From Sthenelais limicola (taxonomy: Eukaryota; Annelida; Polychaeta; Phyllodocida; Sigalionidae): a stretch of 64,000 bases of DNA. The position numbers and the translations under genes are program-made. The stretch spans positions 34,484,298 through 34,548,297 of the forward strand of contig OW804097.1 in assembly GCA_942159475.1 (NCBI GenBank), written 5' to 3'. A model generated the notes under the pieces. The model saw only the letters and a program-made list of their open reading frames with translations. It did no database searches and was not told the DNA's origin. Shown here one piece after another: positions 1 through 11,751 of the stretch (the stretch's first letter is position 1; each line of letters begins with the position of its first letter).

Positions 1-242
1 TCATGTATATAAAATAACTGTAATCAAGGTTTGGACTATATCCAAATGCAATGAGATGGAATACGAACTATATCTGAAAACCTATTAAAGTAAATCACTG
101 GCGATTTGACATGAAACAATAAACATCATAAACATTCCCAACTGGGCAAAGCCGTATAATTAAAAATTTGTTTTAAGTCACAGCAGGTGATTAAATAAAG
201 GGAACCGAAATAAACAAGATTCAATAAGATAAGATATGATAT

Positions 243-477
243 GGGTCGGATTTTCAGAAAATGTACAATTGGCAGCTCTATTTATTTGGGAAGTTCTCCT
301 AAATTATGCTGAATAATGAAAAATACTGAGTATATCTGAGTATATGTGGTATCGCATTGATTTAAAGTATCAGTTCTGCTATGTTAAACTGCATTTTGAA
401 GCTCATTGTTGTCTTAAATGTAGGCTATTTGAGAGGATTGGTGAAGGCGAATTGTACATTTTCTGAAAACCTGACCC
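243..477 (+). mobile_element. Family A MITE, subfamily II, full length (235 bp)
   Basis: Family A copies are 235 bp with ~28-bp terminal inverted repeats that start GGGTCAGATTTTCAG and end in the reverse complement. They have no coding capacity, so they must be mobilised by a transposase encoded elsewhere. In this answer + means the GGCAGCT subterminal block is on the left. Subfamily II is recognised by a GAATACCGGGTATATCTGAG-type interior and AAAGTATCAGTTCTG. The flanks here (ATAT and ATTA) do not form a clean duplication. Confidence 0.93.
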
Positions 478-697
478 ATTATTCGTTCATTTTACCTGAA
501 TTTGCTGTAGCATTGGTCTTCTGTATCAGGTAAGTACAAGTTATTGCCAAGATACAATACGTTAACTGCATGCATGCAACACCTTTCCTAGAATATCCTA
601 ATGGCATCATACTGCTGCTGCACAAGTTAATCCAAACCTCTGCCTACTATGTGAATCAGATACCTTCCTTCAACAACTCCCTGCTATTTTACTGCAA

Positions 698-942
698 TAG
701 GGGACTTGCAAGTACATCTGAGCATGTCTCATACGATGCATGCTGGGAGGGATTCAATTCAAATATGGCGTCCAAAAATAAGCGTAATATCTTCACCAAA
801 ATTATAATTTTTATATGCAATCTTTGGAGCCTTTGGAAAGGCTGTAGTCTTGATGGTGTCAAGTGCAACGCGTGAATATTGACGTGGCAGCACCGATGGA
901 TATTTCCCGATGATCTCGAATGTTTCAAACATAAAACTATCA
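698..942 (-). mobile_element. Diverged, partial family C element
   Basis: It starts AATAGGGGACTTGCA and continues with GATGCATGCTGGGAGGGATT, matching the family C end. The rest is poorly alignable. It abuts a fuller family C copy, so an old internal duplication is possible. Confidence 0.5.
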
Positions 943-1295
943 TAATAGTGTATTTGCATGGGCTACTGCGCATGTCTGTTACAGTGCATACTGGGATGGA
1001 TTTAGATGAAATCTGACAGTCAAATATTTGGCAATATTCTTATCGAAAATTGCAAGACTTTTTTTTCACCAATATCACAGCTTTTATAAATGATCTATTA
1101 AAACCAAATGCATGATGGGAAAGATGGAGTCTTGTGTTATAGAACATTTCAAACGCCTGGGTATTGGCATTAGTGCACCAATAAATATTCAATGCTGACC
1201 ATGGCATGTTTTCTATATGTTTAAGGCTGTACCATTAGTCCCATAATTCCATACGAATCAAGGTTCCAACTGGCGGCTATGCAAATCCCCTATTA
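943..1295 (-). mobile_element. Family C MITE (~353 bp)
   Basis: Family C has inverted ends TAATAGGGGATTTGCA. Here + means the GCCGCCATTTTGAATCTTG end comes first. This copy is minus: it begins TAATAGTGTATTTGCATG and ends GCAAATCCCCTATTA. A short duplicate of its right end follows at about 1317-1366. There is no coding capacity. Confidence 0.85.
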
Positions 1296-2257
1296 TATGC
1301 ACATAAATCCCCACAGTTCCATGCACATCAAGACTCAATATGACAGCCATGCAATTTACCTATTGATCTGAGTAAGAGATGAAATCTGATTGGTTCTGTC
1401 TAATTACAAAATCGGATCCAGCAATATCTCGGAGTGGACTGTGTATAATATGTTGCTATTACGGGAGGTGATCTAAAAGGCATTTGTCCAAAATGATACG
1501 TTAAAAATGCAGTAAAACCTCTAGTTAATCAAGCTGGTCGATTCCACAAAATCTGTGACATTAGGTTTTTCACCCCTTACACTCTTATTTGTCAATTTAC
1601 ACATTTCTAACCAAAATAATTGTATCAGGCCCACTGAAAGCCTCAATGCGAACCCCACTTTTGTATATATGAGAAGAAAATTATTGATTTTATGGGCAAA
1701 AAACCCCTATTTTTAGGTTATTTTTGTAGTAAAAATAAACGTTTCTTGATTTTGAGCCAAGATGTAGTAGAATAATTATTAACTTTTAGCACATCTTTTT
1801 TTTGATAATCATTATTGTCATACTTTAGGATTCATCATTTTAGCAAAATAAGTAATGAGTGATATATTTTCTGCTTGGAATTCTAAAAACACTGGTGGGG
1901 TAGGTAATGTGTCCCCGTGGGTGGGTACATGAATTTAACATTAATTCAGCTATGAAAAAGGTCTTTACTTCATATTTGATAATTCTCATACATAGCACCT
2001 TACTCAAGGAAAAAAATGACTACATTAAAATAATGTTTGGGTTTGGCTTAAAAAGCCCAGAGCCCTGGACTCAAGATGGGGTAATATAAAATGTCCCCGT
2101 GGGTGGGTACAATTTTCTTGTATTGAATTTGGAATAATATGGATTTCATGATTTATATTCTCTTCTAAGTATGGCCATACCACAACGATTTGTTATGAAC
2201 CAAAAAAAAGGTTCCTGATACATTTTACCCTAAGTCAAGAGCAGAGAATAATGTCAT

Positions 2258-2447
2258 GTCCCCGTGGGTGGGTACAGTCCCCGTGGGTGGGTACAGTCCC
2301 CGTGGGTGGGTACAGTCCCCGTGGGTGGGTACAGTCCCCGTGGGTGGGTACAGTCCCCGTGGGTGGGTACAGTCCCCGTGGGTGGGTACAGTCCCCGTGG
2401 GTGGGTACAGTCCCCGTGGGTGGGTACAGTCCCCGTGGGTGGGTACA
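2258..2447. repeat. 19-bp minisatellite, 10 identical units
   Basis: Ten perfect copies of GTCCCCGTGGGTGGGTACA run head to tail. There are no spacers, so this is not a CRISPR array. Single copies of the unit occur at 1911-1929 and 2093-2111. The unit is the same sequence as the inner inverted repeat. Confidence 0.97.
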
Positions 2448-2600
2448 TGTATGAATATATGCTTGAATACTAGTGTATTGGAAAATGAAACTCTTGTGTT
2501 TATTTAATATTAATTTATTTAATGTATGTAGGGATGTAAATGTACTACTAATGTATGATAAGGTACGATTCATTATGTCAAGAGCAGAGAATAATGTCAT

Positions 2601-2657
2601 GTCCCCATGGGTGGGTACTGTCCCCGTGGGTGGGTACAGTCCCCGTGGGTGGGTACA
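2601..2657. repeat. 19-bp minisatellite, 3 units
   Basis: These are three copies of the same 19-mer; the first has an A and a T substitution (CCCCATGGG, GTACTG). It is the second array of the duplicated 344-bp internal unit. Confidence 0.93.
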
Positions 2658-3181
2658 TATAGATATATGAATAATAGCACAATGGGAAATGAAACTCTTA
2701 TGTTTATTGATTTTTCATGCATGTTTGTATAAGGATGTAATTGTACTACTAAAGCATGAACTTATTTTTATGTTTTAAGGCTCTTGGTGGTACAAAATCC
2801 TATGTACCCACCCACGGGGACACCTGTATTTGGTGCCCCTTAATTTAAAAAGAGCATAGCAGAAAAAGTTATGAAGATTAGTCTTCCCAAATCATACAAG
2901 TTATCACTGAAAACGTAGAGTACATGTAACCAAAATATAAATGATTTTTGACTAATTCTAAATTTTGAGATTTTTTTTGGCATTGTCACAGATTTTATGG
3001 AATCGACCATATACAGTAGAAGCTAAATAGATCACTATTGATCCTTTTTACTTTGAATTGCCATTGTAGAAAAACAGAGGAGGAACCATTTTCTCTCGAT
3101 TTTCAGCATACTTGAAATCTTTCATTCCACAGCTTAAGAATCAACGCTGGGAAGCCAGCATAAAACGAAGAAAACGAGTTA

Positions 3182-3420
3182 AGGCCAGGCCCACACATTC
3201 AAGAACTCAGAGCCGAATCGGCCTTTAGACAATTCGTATGAATTCAAAATCATTCTTAAGAAACATGATTGAGTTCGGTAATGTGTGGGCTTTCTTATGA
3301 AGAAACCTCCAATTCATATGACAAATCATGGGTTCTTATGACAATTCATAGGCAAAATTTTGGACTTCGTGAGTCCCCAATTCGTACGAATTGCGAGTTC
3401 TTGAATGTGTGGGCCCGGCT
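3182..3420. mobile_element. Family F foldback MITE (TTA duplication)
   Basis: The terminal inverted repeats begin AGGCCAGGCCCACACATTC on the left. The right end, read backwards, begins AGCCGGGCCCACACATTC. A TTA target duplication (3179-3181 and 3421-3423) suggests the PIF/Harbinger-like group, whose members prefer TWA targets. Only this copy is in the window. Confidence 0.8.
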
Positions 3421-3605
3421 TTAGAGATTCTGGTCAGTAAGTCTGACCATGCCTTTATTGCTATTGCCTATTGTGTGGACCTTATGAATATTAATGAGCT
3501 TATTGCACTCTTGCAGTGGGGGGCATAATAGAGGAGCCATCTCTTATATTGGTCAGTTAGTGGCAGTGGTTATAGACCACTACATGTAATCAATCCTTCA
3601 CAATT

Positions 3606-3840
3606 GGGACAGATTTTCAGAAAATGTACAATTCGCCTTCACCTATCCTCTCGAATAACCCACATTTAAGACAAAAATAAGCTTCAAAATACAGTTTAAC
3701 ATAACAGAACTGATACGTTAAATCAATGTGATACCAAATATACTCAGATATACCCGGTATTCATCCTTTTTCAGCCTAATTCATCAGAATTTCCTAAATG
3801 TGTAGAGCTGCCAATTGTACATTTTCTGAAAATCTGACCC
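3606..3840 (-). mobile_element. Family A MITE, subfamily II, full length
   Basis: Both inverted repeats are present (left end GGGACAG, one substitution). A perfect 4-bp target duplication AATT flanks the copy. Confidence 0.95.
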
Positions 3841-5470
3841 AATTGCGGTTATGGCCTGGCTGATGGTTCGGTCTTGACATTAATATTCCAACCGATCTAA
3901 AAGTCATTTGTCCAAAATGTTAAAGTATTTTGTCCAGTTGTTTTGGTTAGAAAAAATAGTTTGTTATTGGCTACATCATATCTAAACAACTGCTACAGAA
4001 AAACGCATTTATAAAATCAAATCTGAATTTCAAATCAGAGTGAAAGGAGTTAATAAGACACGATAGGGTGCTGCCTACAAACCCAAGTGGACAGAAAAGT
4101 AACTTATTTTAGTCTTGGTTGACGAATCACCATCCTGTCTCTTCAAGTTACCACACCCCAAAGTAAATATAATGTTGTTTTTGTTTTTAAATGTGTTCAT
4201 TCAGCAGAGTGAAATTATGCAGTTACACACTATTCTCATTCGCGGCTGATATGGATAGAAAATCTTACAAAAACAATTTCATCTATACAATTCTTAAAGG
4301 AAATATATATCGTTCGAAATTTAGCAAAGGAAAATTTATCATACTAAATCACAAAGTACACCCAATAAAACCATCACCCGGGCAGCATCCTATTTCTACA
4401 ATCCGAGGGGCTTCATTAGTGTTATTTCGTAGACAATATACAAAGGATCATTTAAAAAATATCAAGTACGACTGAAAGGGCCTCTCACCAAAAAAATCCC
4501 ATCGGAAAACAAAATAACAGGAGACACATTCTCTGGTTCAGGTATTACTCAAACATTCTGGCTGTTTGAGAAAGCATTTATACTAAGTTTTTTAATCTGA
4601 TTTTTTAAAAAAGGTCTGATCGTTCGCAACCTTAATTTCACTAGGAAGAGAGTTGCAAAAACTCAGAATTCTGCCAAAGAGACTCTTTCTATTTTTTTCT
4701 TTTTGGGGTTTCATGAGCCAAAATTAATGCCAGTCCACGGCTACTATTGGATCATGTATTTCTATGTTGGCGTACATTTATCTCAGACTAATTTACACTC
4801 GAATGGCTATAATACAACTGATCTAATATAACTGAACTTTTGCTGATAGGATCATGGGGAAGTAAAACACCATCTGGGATAATTGGGAAGAAAAATTCCA
4901 CGAGAGGTGAAAATAGCAAGAAGAACCACTTTAATCTATTTTATCTTGTATTTTGTATTATGTGCCTGATAATTTACTATAGTTTACTAGTCAAATTGTA
5001 TCACCTAGTACCGTTCTTTCTACCAGTATGCAATACAAATTTATGGGGTGTTCGGAAGAGCTGTGAAAGTCACAGACAATATTCCTTTTCCATTCTTCTT
5101 CATTTAATATGTATGACAACGATTGTATATGTGAAATGGAAATAAAATCTTATAATAATAATAATGTTTACATAAAATATAGCTCGGAGAAGTACCCTGA
5201 CACAGTTCATACTTTCCTTATACTACTTCACTTCCCCGGCAAGTAGTATAGGAAAATGTTACTTTATACACGGTTTTGACATTTACTTAGACGAATATCC
5301 ACCCTCACACTAGGAAGACTTTACATATGGAGAATAGGGAAAAGGGCATCAGAAACTTTTGTTTCGCCCTTTTTCTTGTTAATAACGTGTTATTATTGAT
5401 TCTTCACATTGATTCGCTGCATACTTTGGAAAGGGCAAACATAATCGAAGCCAGCAGACCACTGCATAAT
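3841..5470. other. Unique AT-rich DNA, nothing recognised
   Basis: No repeat family, RNA gene or plausible exon was seen. A GATCTAAAAG…CATTTGTCCAAAATG motif near 3895 also occurs near 1470, suggesting an old unclassified repeat. Confidence 0.5.
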
Positions 5471-5474
5471 AAAT

Positions 5475-5675
5475 ACTTCGTCAATTTCCTTGCGAAGCAG
5501 CTTGCAAGTACAATTAGGGAAGGAATTTGCTATAGAGATAATGCTCATATTGATTCATATAGTAGGAATTTCCTAGCATCAGCAAGGGGGAACACTCGTA
5601 ACAAGGAACAATTTAAGTCAGGAATCTCTACGTTAAATGTTCCTTAGGATTTCCTATGCAGCAGGTCCCAGACAT
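5475..5675. repeat. Family M degenerate repeat
   Basis: It shares GAAGCAGCTTGCAAGTACAA, AGGGAAGGAATTTGC and a final TGCAGCAGGTCC with 9660-9855. It is an old low-copy repeat of unknown class. Confidence 0.55.
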
Positions 5676-5807
5676 TCCGACCACCTGCAGAACAGTCGGT
5701 AGACTATGAGGTGGCACCACCTAGAGTATTATTCACACACTACTTCACCCGCAAGAGCTGAGCAGTACTTGATGCTACCAACGTTCTATCACTGCATGCG
5801 TGCACAT

Positions 5808-6042
5808 GGGTCAGATTTTCAAAAAAAGTACAATTCATCTTCACCAATCTTCTCAAAAAACACAAATTTCAGACGAAAATAAAGTTTAAAATACAGTTCA
5901 GCATAACCAAACAGATTGCTAGAATCAATGCAATGCCGAATATTCTCGAATTTACCTAGTATTGACCAAATTGGAGCCTAATTTAGCAGAATTTACTAAA
6001 TGTCTACAGCTGCCAATTGTACATTTTCTGAAAATCTGACCC
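5808..6042 (-). mobile_element. Family A MITE, subfamily I, full length
   Basis: Subfamily I is recognised by the interior CAATACTAGGTAAATTCGAG and GATTCTAGCAATCTG. A perfect 4-bp duplication ACAT flanks this copy. Confidence 0.95.
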
Positions 6043-7537
6043 ACATGGAGTACCAGTACTATAGTATGGTTTTCAGAAACTGGAAACGTTGGAATTATTT
6101 CCCGAATATAGCAATGATGCTGATCATGCATTTCTTTACATTAATCATCCAGGTTTTTAAGGAAAATGAGCACATCAGATACTCTCTTCGAACTCAATAA
6201 CCCAATACAATATAGTATACAATCAATGTACAACGGATAAATTTACCACCATTTTTTTGTATTATGTTTTGTTATGTATTATCTTTATTCAGAAATAAAG
6301 TAATCTCTTAGCTACTCAGGGATCTAAAAAAGCGGAACAGGAAGGCTGGTCCGCGGTCGGACAAAGTTTTCTAAAATTCCATTTCAGCCAAAGAATTGAT
6401 CGGCGTCACTCCGTCGCCTGGTCTGTAGGACTTTGTCATATAATACAGTTCCTCAGTTGATTAAGTTTTTTTTATGAGCCTACGAGTCACTGACATCTGC
6501 CCAATATTAAACTTGAGTTAATATCATAGAAAACAATAAAAAAATGACCTTTTCATGAAATCTATACCCACGTTTGCGTAACCAGAAAAGGTCGTAGAGG
6601 GAAAATGAGAAATGGCAATGGTTTAATAACTTGTCCATTCAGGGATGTATCTATTTCCTTCTAAAATATGGGGAGCATTATCATAATTGATTAAACTATT
6701 TTCTCAATCACTGTACATTATTATCAGCATTATTAAAAGAGCACTAGGCAGTTTTGTGTAATGAAATATAATAGTTATTCCTCATTAAAATATATAAAAG
6801 CTATACTTTCATAGATATAAAATGAAGGTATAATGGTAGACATAATGGATTAAATGCAAATCTAACATACGAACATTGAACCATACTCCTTTTTGAAAAA
6901 TTTGAAATTTGAAATGCGCAATTAACATTTATATACCTTAGTGGCACGTTGCACACAAAGTCCTTACTTGAAATGTTACTTGCTAAGATTTGTTACGCAA
7001 AGGGCCACAGAAATAGCAGTAACTAATTGATCTCTCCCAGTCATTCTTATCACTGATTAGACCCTAAGTACACAACATGGTATTAGATCCCGTTTTTACG
7101 CCCAATCTGGGGCAAATAAACATATTTTGCTAGATACGAATGTGTGCGTGTGTCAGTCAAGGCATTAAATCATTTTTTGCCGTCCTCAGATTTGTGTAAG
7201 AATTAATGTTATAACGCAGATATTTATGACATTTTGTTTTCAATTAAAATGAAGAATTTCCAGTTGAGAGTTATTGTTTTCTCTTTCCTCACAGTTCATG
7301 AGGATTAATGTTTAAAACTTCTAGTATTACTGGTTTATTCAAACTTCTAGAACACAGGTTTTGAAGAGACTCTAAAACACATTTAAGTATGTTAATATAA
7401 CACAATTATATTAGATTCCTTCTTAGAATATTTATCCAACATATTTATCAACCGATTGACCCTCCAATGAAATCTTTCTTGCTGAAAATTTAGTATCCTC
7501 TGACAGTATCGACTGTTTTAAACGTGATTGTGTCTAT
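6043..7537. other. Unique AT-rich DNA, nothing recognised
   Basis: I see no exon, repeat family or motif cluster here. Confidence 0.5.
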
Positions 7538-7772
7538 GGGTCAGATTTTCAGAAAATGTACAATTGGCAGCTGTACACACTTAGTAAATTCTGCTAAATT
7601 AGGCTGCAATTGGGTCTATACTAGGTAAATTCGAGTATATTTTGCGTTGCATTGATTCTAGCAATCTGTTTGGTTAGGTTGAACTGTATTTTGAACTTTA
7701 TTTTGGTTTGAAATTTGGGTTATTTGAGAAGATTGGTGAAGGGGAATTGTACATTTTCTGAAAATCTGACCC
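7538..7772 (+). mobile_element. Family A MITE, subfamily I, full length
   Basis: Both ends are intact and a perfect 4-bp duplication CTAT flanks the copy. Confidence 0.95.
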
Positions 7773-8031
7773 CTATGTTAATTGCACGCTATTATCCCTG
7801 CATCCTGAGATTCCACTCCTTCCCTCACCTTATCTGGTGCCTATTCCCCCTCTATGCCTCCTTTCCCTTCCCCCTTTTCCCTTCCCTTTCTTCCCTTTTC
7901 TCTCTCTCTTCTTCCTTTTCATGTATCTCATTCTGCCCGTGTCGATCTCTCTCTGTCTCTTGTTCACTCTCTGTCATCTCGCTCTTTCACTCGTCTACTC
8001 AAGCTGCCTCTCCTTTTGCCTATATATGGGC
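7773..8031. repeat. Pyrimidine-rich low-complexity stretch between family A sequences
   Basis: This is CT-rich sequence with short TCTC and CCCTT runs between a full family A copy and an isolated family A terminus. The short open frames across it are composition artefacts. Confidence 0.7.
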
Positions 8032-8052
8032 CATTTTCTGAAAATCTGACCC
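8032..8052. mobile_element. Solo family A terminal inverted repeat
   Basis: The last 21 bases of a family A terminus (…TTTTCTGAAAATCTGACCC) stand without the element body. This is probably a remnant of an internally deleted copy. Confidence 0.75.
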
Positions 8053-8394
8053 AGGTACAAAACAACTACATATATTTATAAAGGCTATTTATAAGGTAAT
8101 TAGTCAACGCTTTTACCCCTTATAGTTCCTCTCATTAATTAATAGCAGTTATTATGGTAATGACGTGCAAATGCGGAAGATGTCTTTTTAAATGGACTTG
8201 ATGATGGGGATGTGTGCCAGTTTATTTTCCTTTACTTAAGAGTTTTGTCTTATGTCATTAACCTTTGCTCGCGTCTGATATTAAAAGGTTTTCGAAAATA
8301 TCTTTTAATTTTAATTAATACAGTAGGAACACTAGGACAAATGACACAAAGTCATAAAACCATGGGTGGTTAGGTCGATTATAGGTTCATATAT

Positions 8395-8629
8395 GAGTCA
8401 GATTTCCAGAAAATGTACAATTCACAATCACCAATCCTCTCAAATAACACAGATTTCAGATGAAAATAAAGTTCAAAATACAGTTGAACCTAACCAAAAA
8501 GATTGCTAGAATCAATGCAATGCCGAATATACTCGAATTTACCTAGTATTGACCAAATAGCAGTCTAATTTAGCAGAATTTACTAAATGAGTACAGCTGT
8601 CAATTGTACATTTTCTGACAATCTGACCC
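8395..8629 (-). mobile_element. Family A MITE, subfamily I, full length
   Basis: The left end has GAGTCAG in place of GGGTCAG. A perfect ATAT duplication flanks the copy. Confidence 0.94.
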
Positions 8630-9444
8630 ATATACAGAAATCAACAACATAAAGGTCTTCGTATAGAGGGTGGTACCTTTTAAAACTTTAGCAGCCAGTA
8701 GAAAAGTTAGCCAACCGGTGACTCCAGGCTACGTTGAAGCAATAACCACAGCGGGGTGGAGTCATGCAGTAGTTAGGCGGGCAATCATATAGAGGGAGAA
8801 GTTACGAGCAGCGAGGTGGAAGGCATGGAGAGTGAGGGCGAGAATCCCAATGGTAACATGAGAAGCAAGTTGAGAAACACAATTTAGCTTGACTGGCCTT
8901 ACTATATAGCTAAACTGTGTGCTAAACTGTGTGAGTTGGGATTTCACACATTTTAGGCCACAAAGATGGGGGAACTCCTGTTCAAAAACATTTTATTTAA
9001 AATTCAATCATACGTGTATATAGACCATGAGATTTCCAGCTATTTAGATAAGGGTTAATGCAAAAGTATTTATTCAACACTGAATACATGTATTTATGTC
9101 ACTTCAACACTGAAGTAACTAAACCAAACACATTCAATTCATGAACTATACATGCCTTTTCACGCATACATAAAAACACATCTATATAGGAGAAAATGTA
9201 AATTACATTTATAAGAAATAGATCCACTATCTATCAGAAATGAAGATTTAAATTCGAACAGTTTAAGGATTAATAGATTCAATTACTAAATGTTTAGATG
9301 AAGACAACGGTCAGATCATTCAGTAGATATAACATTTAGATGTATGATTGAATATAAAGCGTTATACAGGGAAGACAAAGATAAGGGCTATACTAGTTCC
9401 CATTAACTGCTAGCATAGATCGCATTCAGGGTTCCGTTGCATAA
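8630..9444. other. Unique DNA, nothing recognised
   Basis: Short open frames only. A small internal direct repeat TAAACTGTGTG occurs near 8911-8933. Confidence 0.45.
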
Positions 9445-9656
9445 AGGGTGTTCTCCATTGGCTGCGGTAAGCTCTGCGGTAAGCCTTGCGATGGTTTGTG
9501 CTGGTTCTGTAGGTGGTGAGGAATGACGAGGTCCTTGCCTGCATGGTTCACTGGCCATGTAGGCAGGACCTCGCCACTCCTCAACAACAAGTCACCATCG
9601 CAAGGCTTACCACAGAGCTTACCGCAGAGCTTACCGCAGCAAGTGGAGACCACCCT
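9445..9656. mobile_element. Family D foldback element (TAA duplication)
   Basis: The element is almost wholly an inverted repeat. The ends are AGGGTGTTCTCC and GGAGACCACCCT, and TAA flanks both sides. The arms carry tandem copies of a 12-bp unit, GCTCTGCGGTAA, about two on the left and three on the right. Confidence 0.9.
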
Positions 9657-9659
9657 TAA

Positions 9660-9855
9660 GGAATCTCTGCTTAGGACTTTCCTTTCTTAGTTAGTTGTCC
9701 TTGCTAAGCAGCTGGAAAGGATAATTTAGGGAAGGAGTTTGCCAGAGAGATAATTCATATTTTATTACTACAGTAGAACCATCCTATCTAAGCAAGGAAA
9801 ATGCACTAGCAAAACATTTTAAGTGGAGATTTCTCATGCAACAGGACCTGGGAAG
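9660..9855. repeat. Family M degenerate repeat
   Basis: It contains CTAAGCAGCTGGAAAGG, TTAGGGAAGGAGTTTGCC, AAGCAAGGAAAATGC and ends near CATGCAACAGGACC. Confidence 0.55.
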
Positions 9856-9861
9856 GCTTGT

Positions 9862-10095
9862 GGGTCAGATTTTCAGAAAATGTACAATTGGCAGCTATAC
9901 ACATTCGGTAAATTCTGCTAAATTAGGCTGCAATTTGGTCAAAACTAGGTAAATTTGAGTATATTTGCATTGCATTGGTTCTAGCAATCTGTTTGGTAAG
10001 GTTGAACTGTATTTTGAACTTTATTTTCGTCTGAAATTTGGGTTATTTGAGAGGATTGGTGAAGTTGAATTGTACATTTTCGGAGAATCTGACCC
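9862..10095 (+). mobile_element. Family A MITE, subfamily I
   Basis: The copy is 234 bp with both ends and a perfect TTGT duplication. It landed just after a degenerate family M repeat. Confidence 0.94.
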
Positions 10096-10495
10096 TTGTA
10101 CCCTTTTCCCTTTAGGTAGAGCACACCAATCACTCACACCTGTGATAATTAAAGTTACCATTTCATAGCCTGTCAGCACAAAAGCACCTGACACTCAGAC
10201 TAGTACTATACTAGGTACTGGTTCCTCCCCGGAGGTGGCGTTCATTATTTAATAGTTGGACATGTTCAGTGATGAATGTGTCTTAGAAGTGTTTATACAG
10301 TCATTGAATGGCGGTAGTGTGATCCGGGAATAGACCTGTGTAAGTGTTTAAGATAAGGGAGGTTTGGCCATGGTTGAAATTCGTGATCGCATCTGAAGAA
10401 GTTGTGGCAAGTTTGATGCATTGGGCAGTAGCTGAAAGAGGGGGAAAGAAAGGGAATCAAGGAATTTGAAGTAAACGAGAGTAAAAGACGGATAT

Positions 10496-11254
10496 GGGTC
10501 AGATTTTCAGAAAATGTACAAGAAGAGACAGCCAAGGAACCATGAGAGGGGATAGAACAAAAACAGAGTGAAACAGAAAAGGAGAATCAGAAGAAAGCAG
10601 AGTGAGAGATACAGACTGAGAGGTGATATATCCATGGGTGAAGGCGCGTGAAGTTGTTTCAAATAACCCAAAATATAAAACTGAAATGAAGTTCAAACTA
10701 CGGTTTAACATAGTTTAATATAACCAAACAAATTTACACAATACCAAATATACTCACATAAACCTGGTATTTATCATTAGTCCAGCTGTTAAGCACTCAA
10801 TTGTTCATTTTATGATAAAAGCATGAAATTTGGTATATTGGTAGTTAATTATGCATAATTAATATCAGAGGTAGACCCAACTCATCGGGTCCCAAAATCC
10901 AAGATGGCCGCCGTTTTTATGATATTTTTTTCAGATTTTGGATCATAACTCAACACCACTTGGAGATATGAACTAAATGTTAATTAGGCATTTGTAGAGC
11001 ATAAAATTACCTTTCTATTGATGTCAATATCATTCTTCTACTTATACTCCTATTATTCGATTTTTGATCAATTTCCAAAAATTAACGAAAAATGACACTT
11101 TCGGGCGGGTAGCAATTTTTACCCACACGGATATCATATTTCCTCCAGGACAAAAACTAAAATTCTTCTACAGCTAACAACACAAACAATTAGTTCCCAT
11201 TTGGTATATAATACATGCATTTAACTGACTTAACTAAATGTGTAGAGCTGCCAG
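10496..11254 (-). mobile_element. Composite family A copy interrupted by two insertions
   Basis: The left terminus (10496-10525) is followed by about 120 bp of GA-rich foreign sequence. Family A sequence resumes near 10655 (CAAATAACCCA) and runs to about 10785. A second unrelated block of ~430 bp follows, and the family A right part (ACTAAATGTGTAGAGCTGCCAG) returns at 11231-11254 without its terminus. The 430-bp block contains CCAAGATGGCCGCC, a perfect YY1-like core, at about 10910. Confidence 0.72.
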
Positions 11255-11423
11255 TGGGTCCCTACATTTACTCCATGTTGATGTATGTACCACATGCTAT
11301 TTGTATGGGTGGGAGTAGTGTGGTAATTTGCACCAATTCAACACGTGTGCTATGACATTGCCATTCCCTCTTCCTCCCCCCAGTACACAGCTATATACTT
11401 ATACATAGCAACGTGGGAATAAA

Positions 11424-11570
11424 TATAGAACCTAAATTTGAATGTTGTACTCAGGACACTATTGCACTGTCCTCAATGTTTGTTTTTTTCGTAACCCACG
11501 TGCCACAAAAAAAGTAACATCTCGGACAGTGCAATAGTGTCCTGAGTACCACATTCTCATTAGGTTCTAT
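11424..11570. mobile_element. Foldback MITE-like palindrome (single copy)
   Basis: The arms ATAGAACCTAA…GTACTCAGGACACTATTGCA and its reverse complement (GTGCAATAGTGTCCTGAGTAC … TAGGTTCTAT) surround a ~40-nt loop. The arms are ~48 bp with a few mismatches. No second copy was seen. Confidence 0.75.
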
Positions 11571-11751
11571 CTATACACCATTACATAACTTATCTGATGA
11601 TCTCTTTAGATCTATTACGTTTCTCACTGATTTGCCTTGTCTTACTCCCTGGATAGAATATACTTTCATTCATTAAAGTGTTTCTATCAAATTCATTCTA
11701 AAATTAGTTATACGACTACAGCCTGCCCTAGCCTTCTTGATATTGATATGT

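Larger units (their letters stand above)
1909..2823. mobile_element. Inner inverted-repeat unit (915 bp)
   Basis: The 22-bp ends (GTGTCCCCGTGGGTGGGTAC plus AT) are perfect inverted copies. The same 19-mer occurs 15 times in forward orientation inside and at the left end, and once inverted at the right end. Two ~344-bp internal units (starting at about 2233 and 2577) share TCAAGAGCAGAGAATAATG before and ACTCTT…GTACTACTAA after the arrays. Confidence 0.7.
1535..3009. mobile_element. ~1.47-kb non-autonomous TIR element with a nested TIR pair and internal minisatellite
   Basis: The outer ends are 26-bp inverted repeats at 1535-1560 (TGGTCGATTCCACAAAATCT…) and 2984-3009, matching at 25 of 26 positions. 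Inside lies a second, perfect 22-bp inverted pair, 1909-1930 and 2802-2823, built on GTCCCCGTGGGTGGGTACA. No transposase-like reading frame is visible. I see no convincing target duplication for either pair. It could be one transposon with repeated subterminal binding motifs, or one element nested in another. Confidence 0.72.

Noticed and set aside
2258..2447. CRISPR-like repeat array
   Set aside because: The units are contiguous with no spacers, the context is eukaryotic, and the unit is a transposon terminus.
2235..2600. Open reading frames across the GTCCCC minisatellite
   Set aside because: Open frames exist on both strands only because the 19-bp unit lacks stops in several frames; the peptides are simple repeats.
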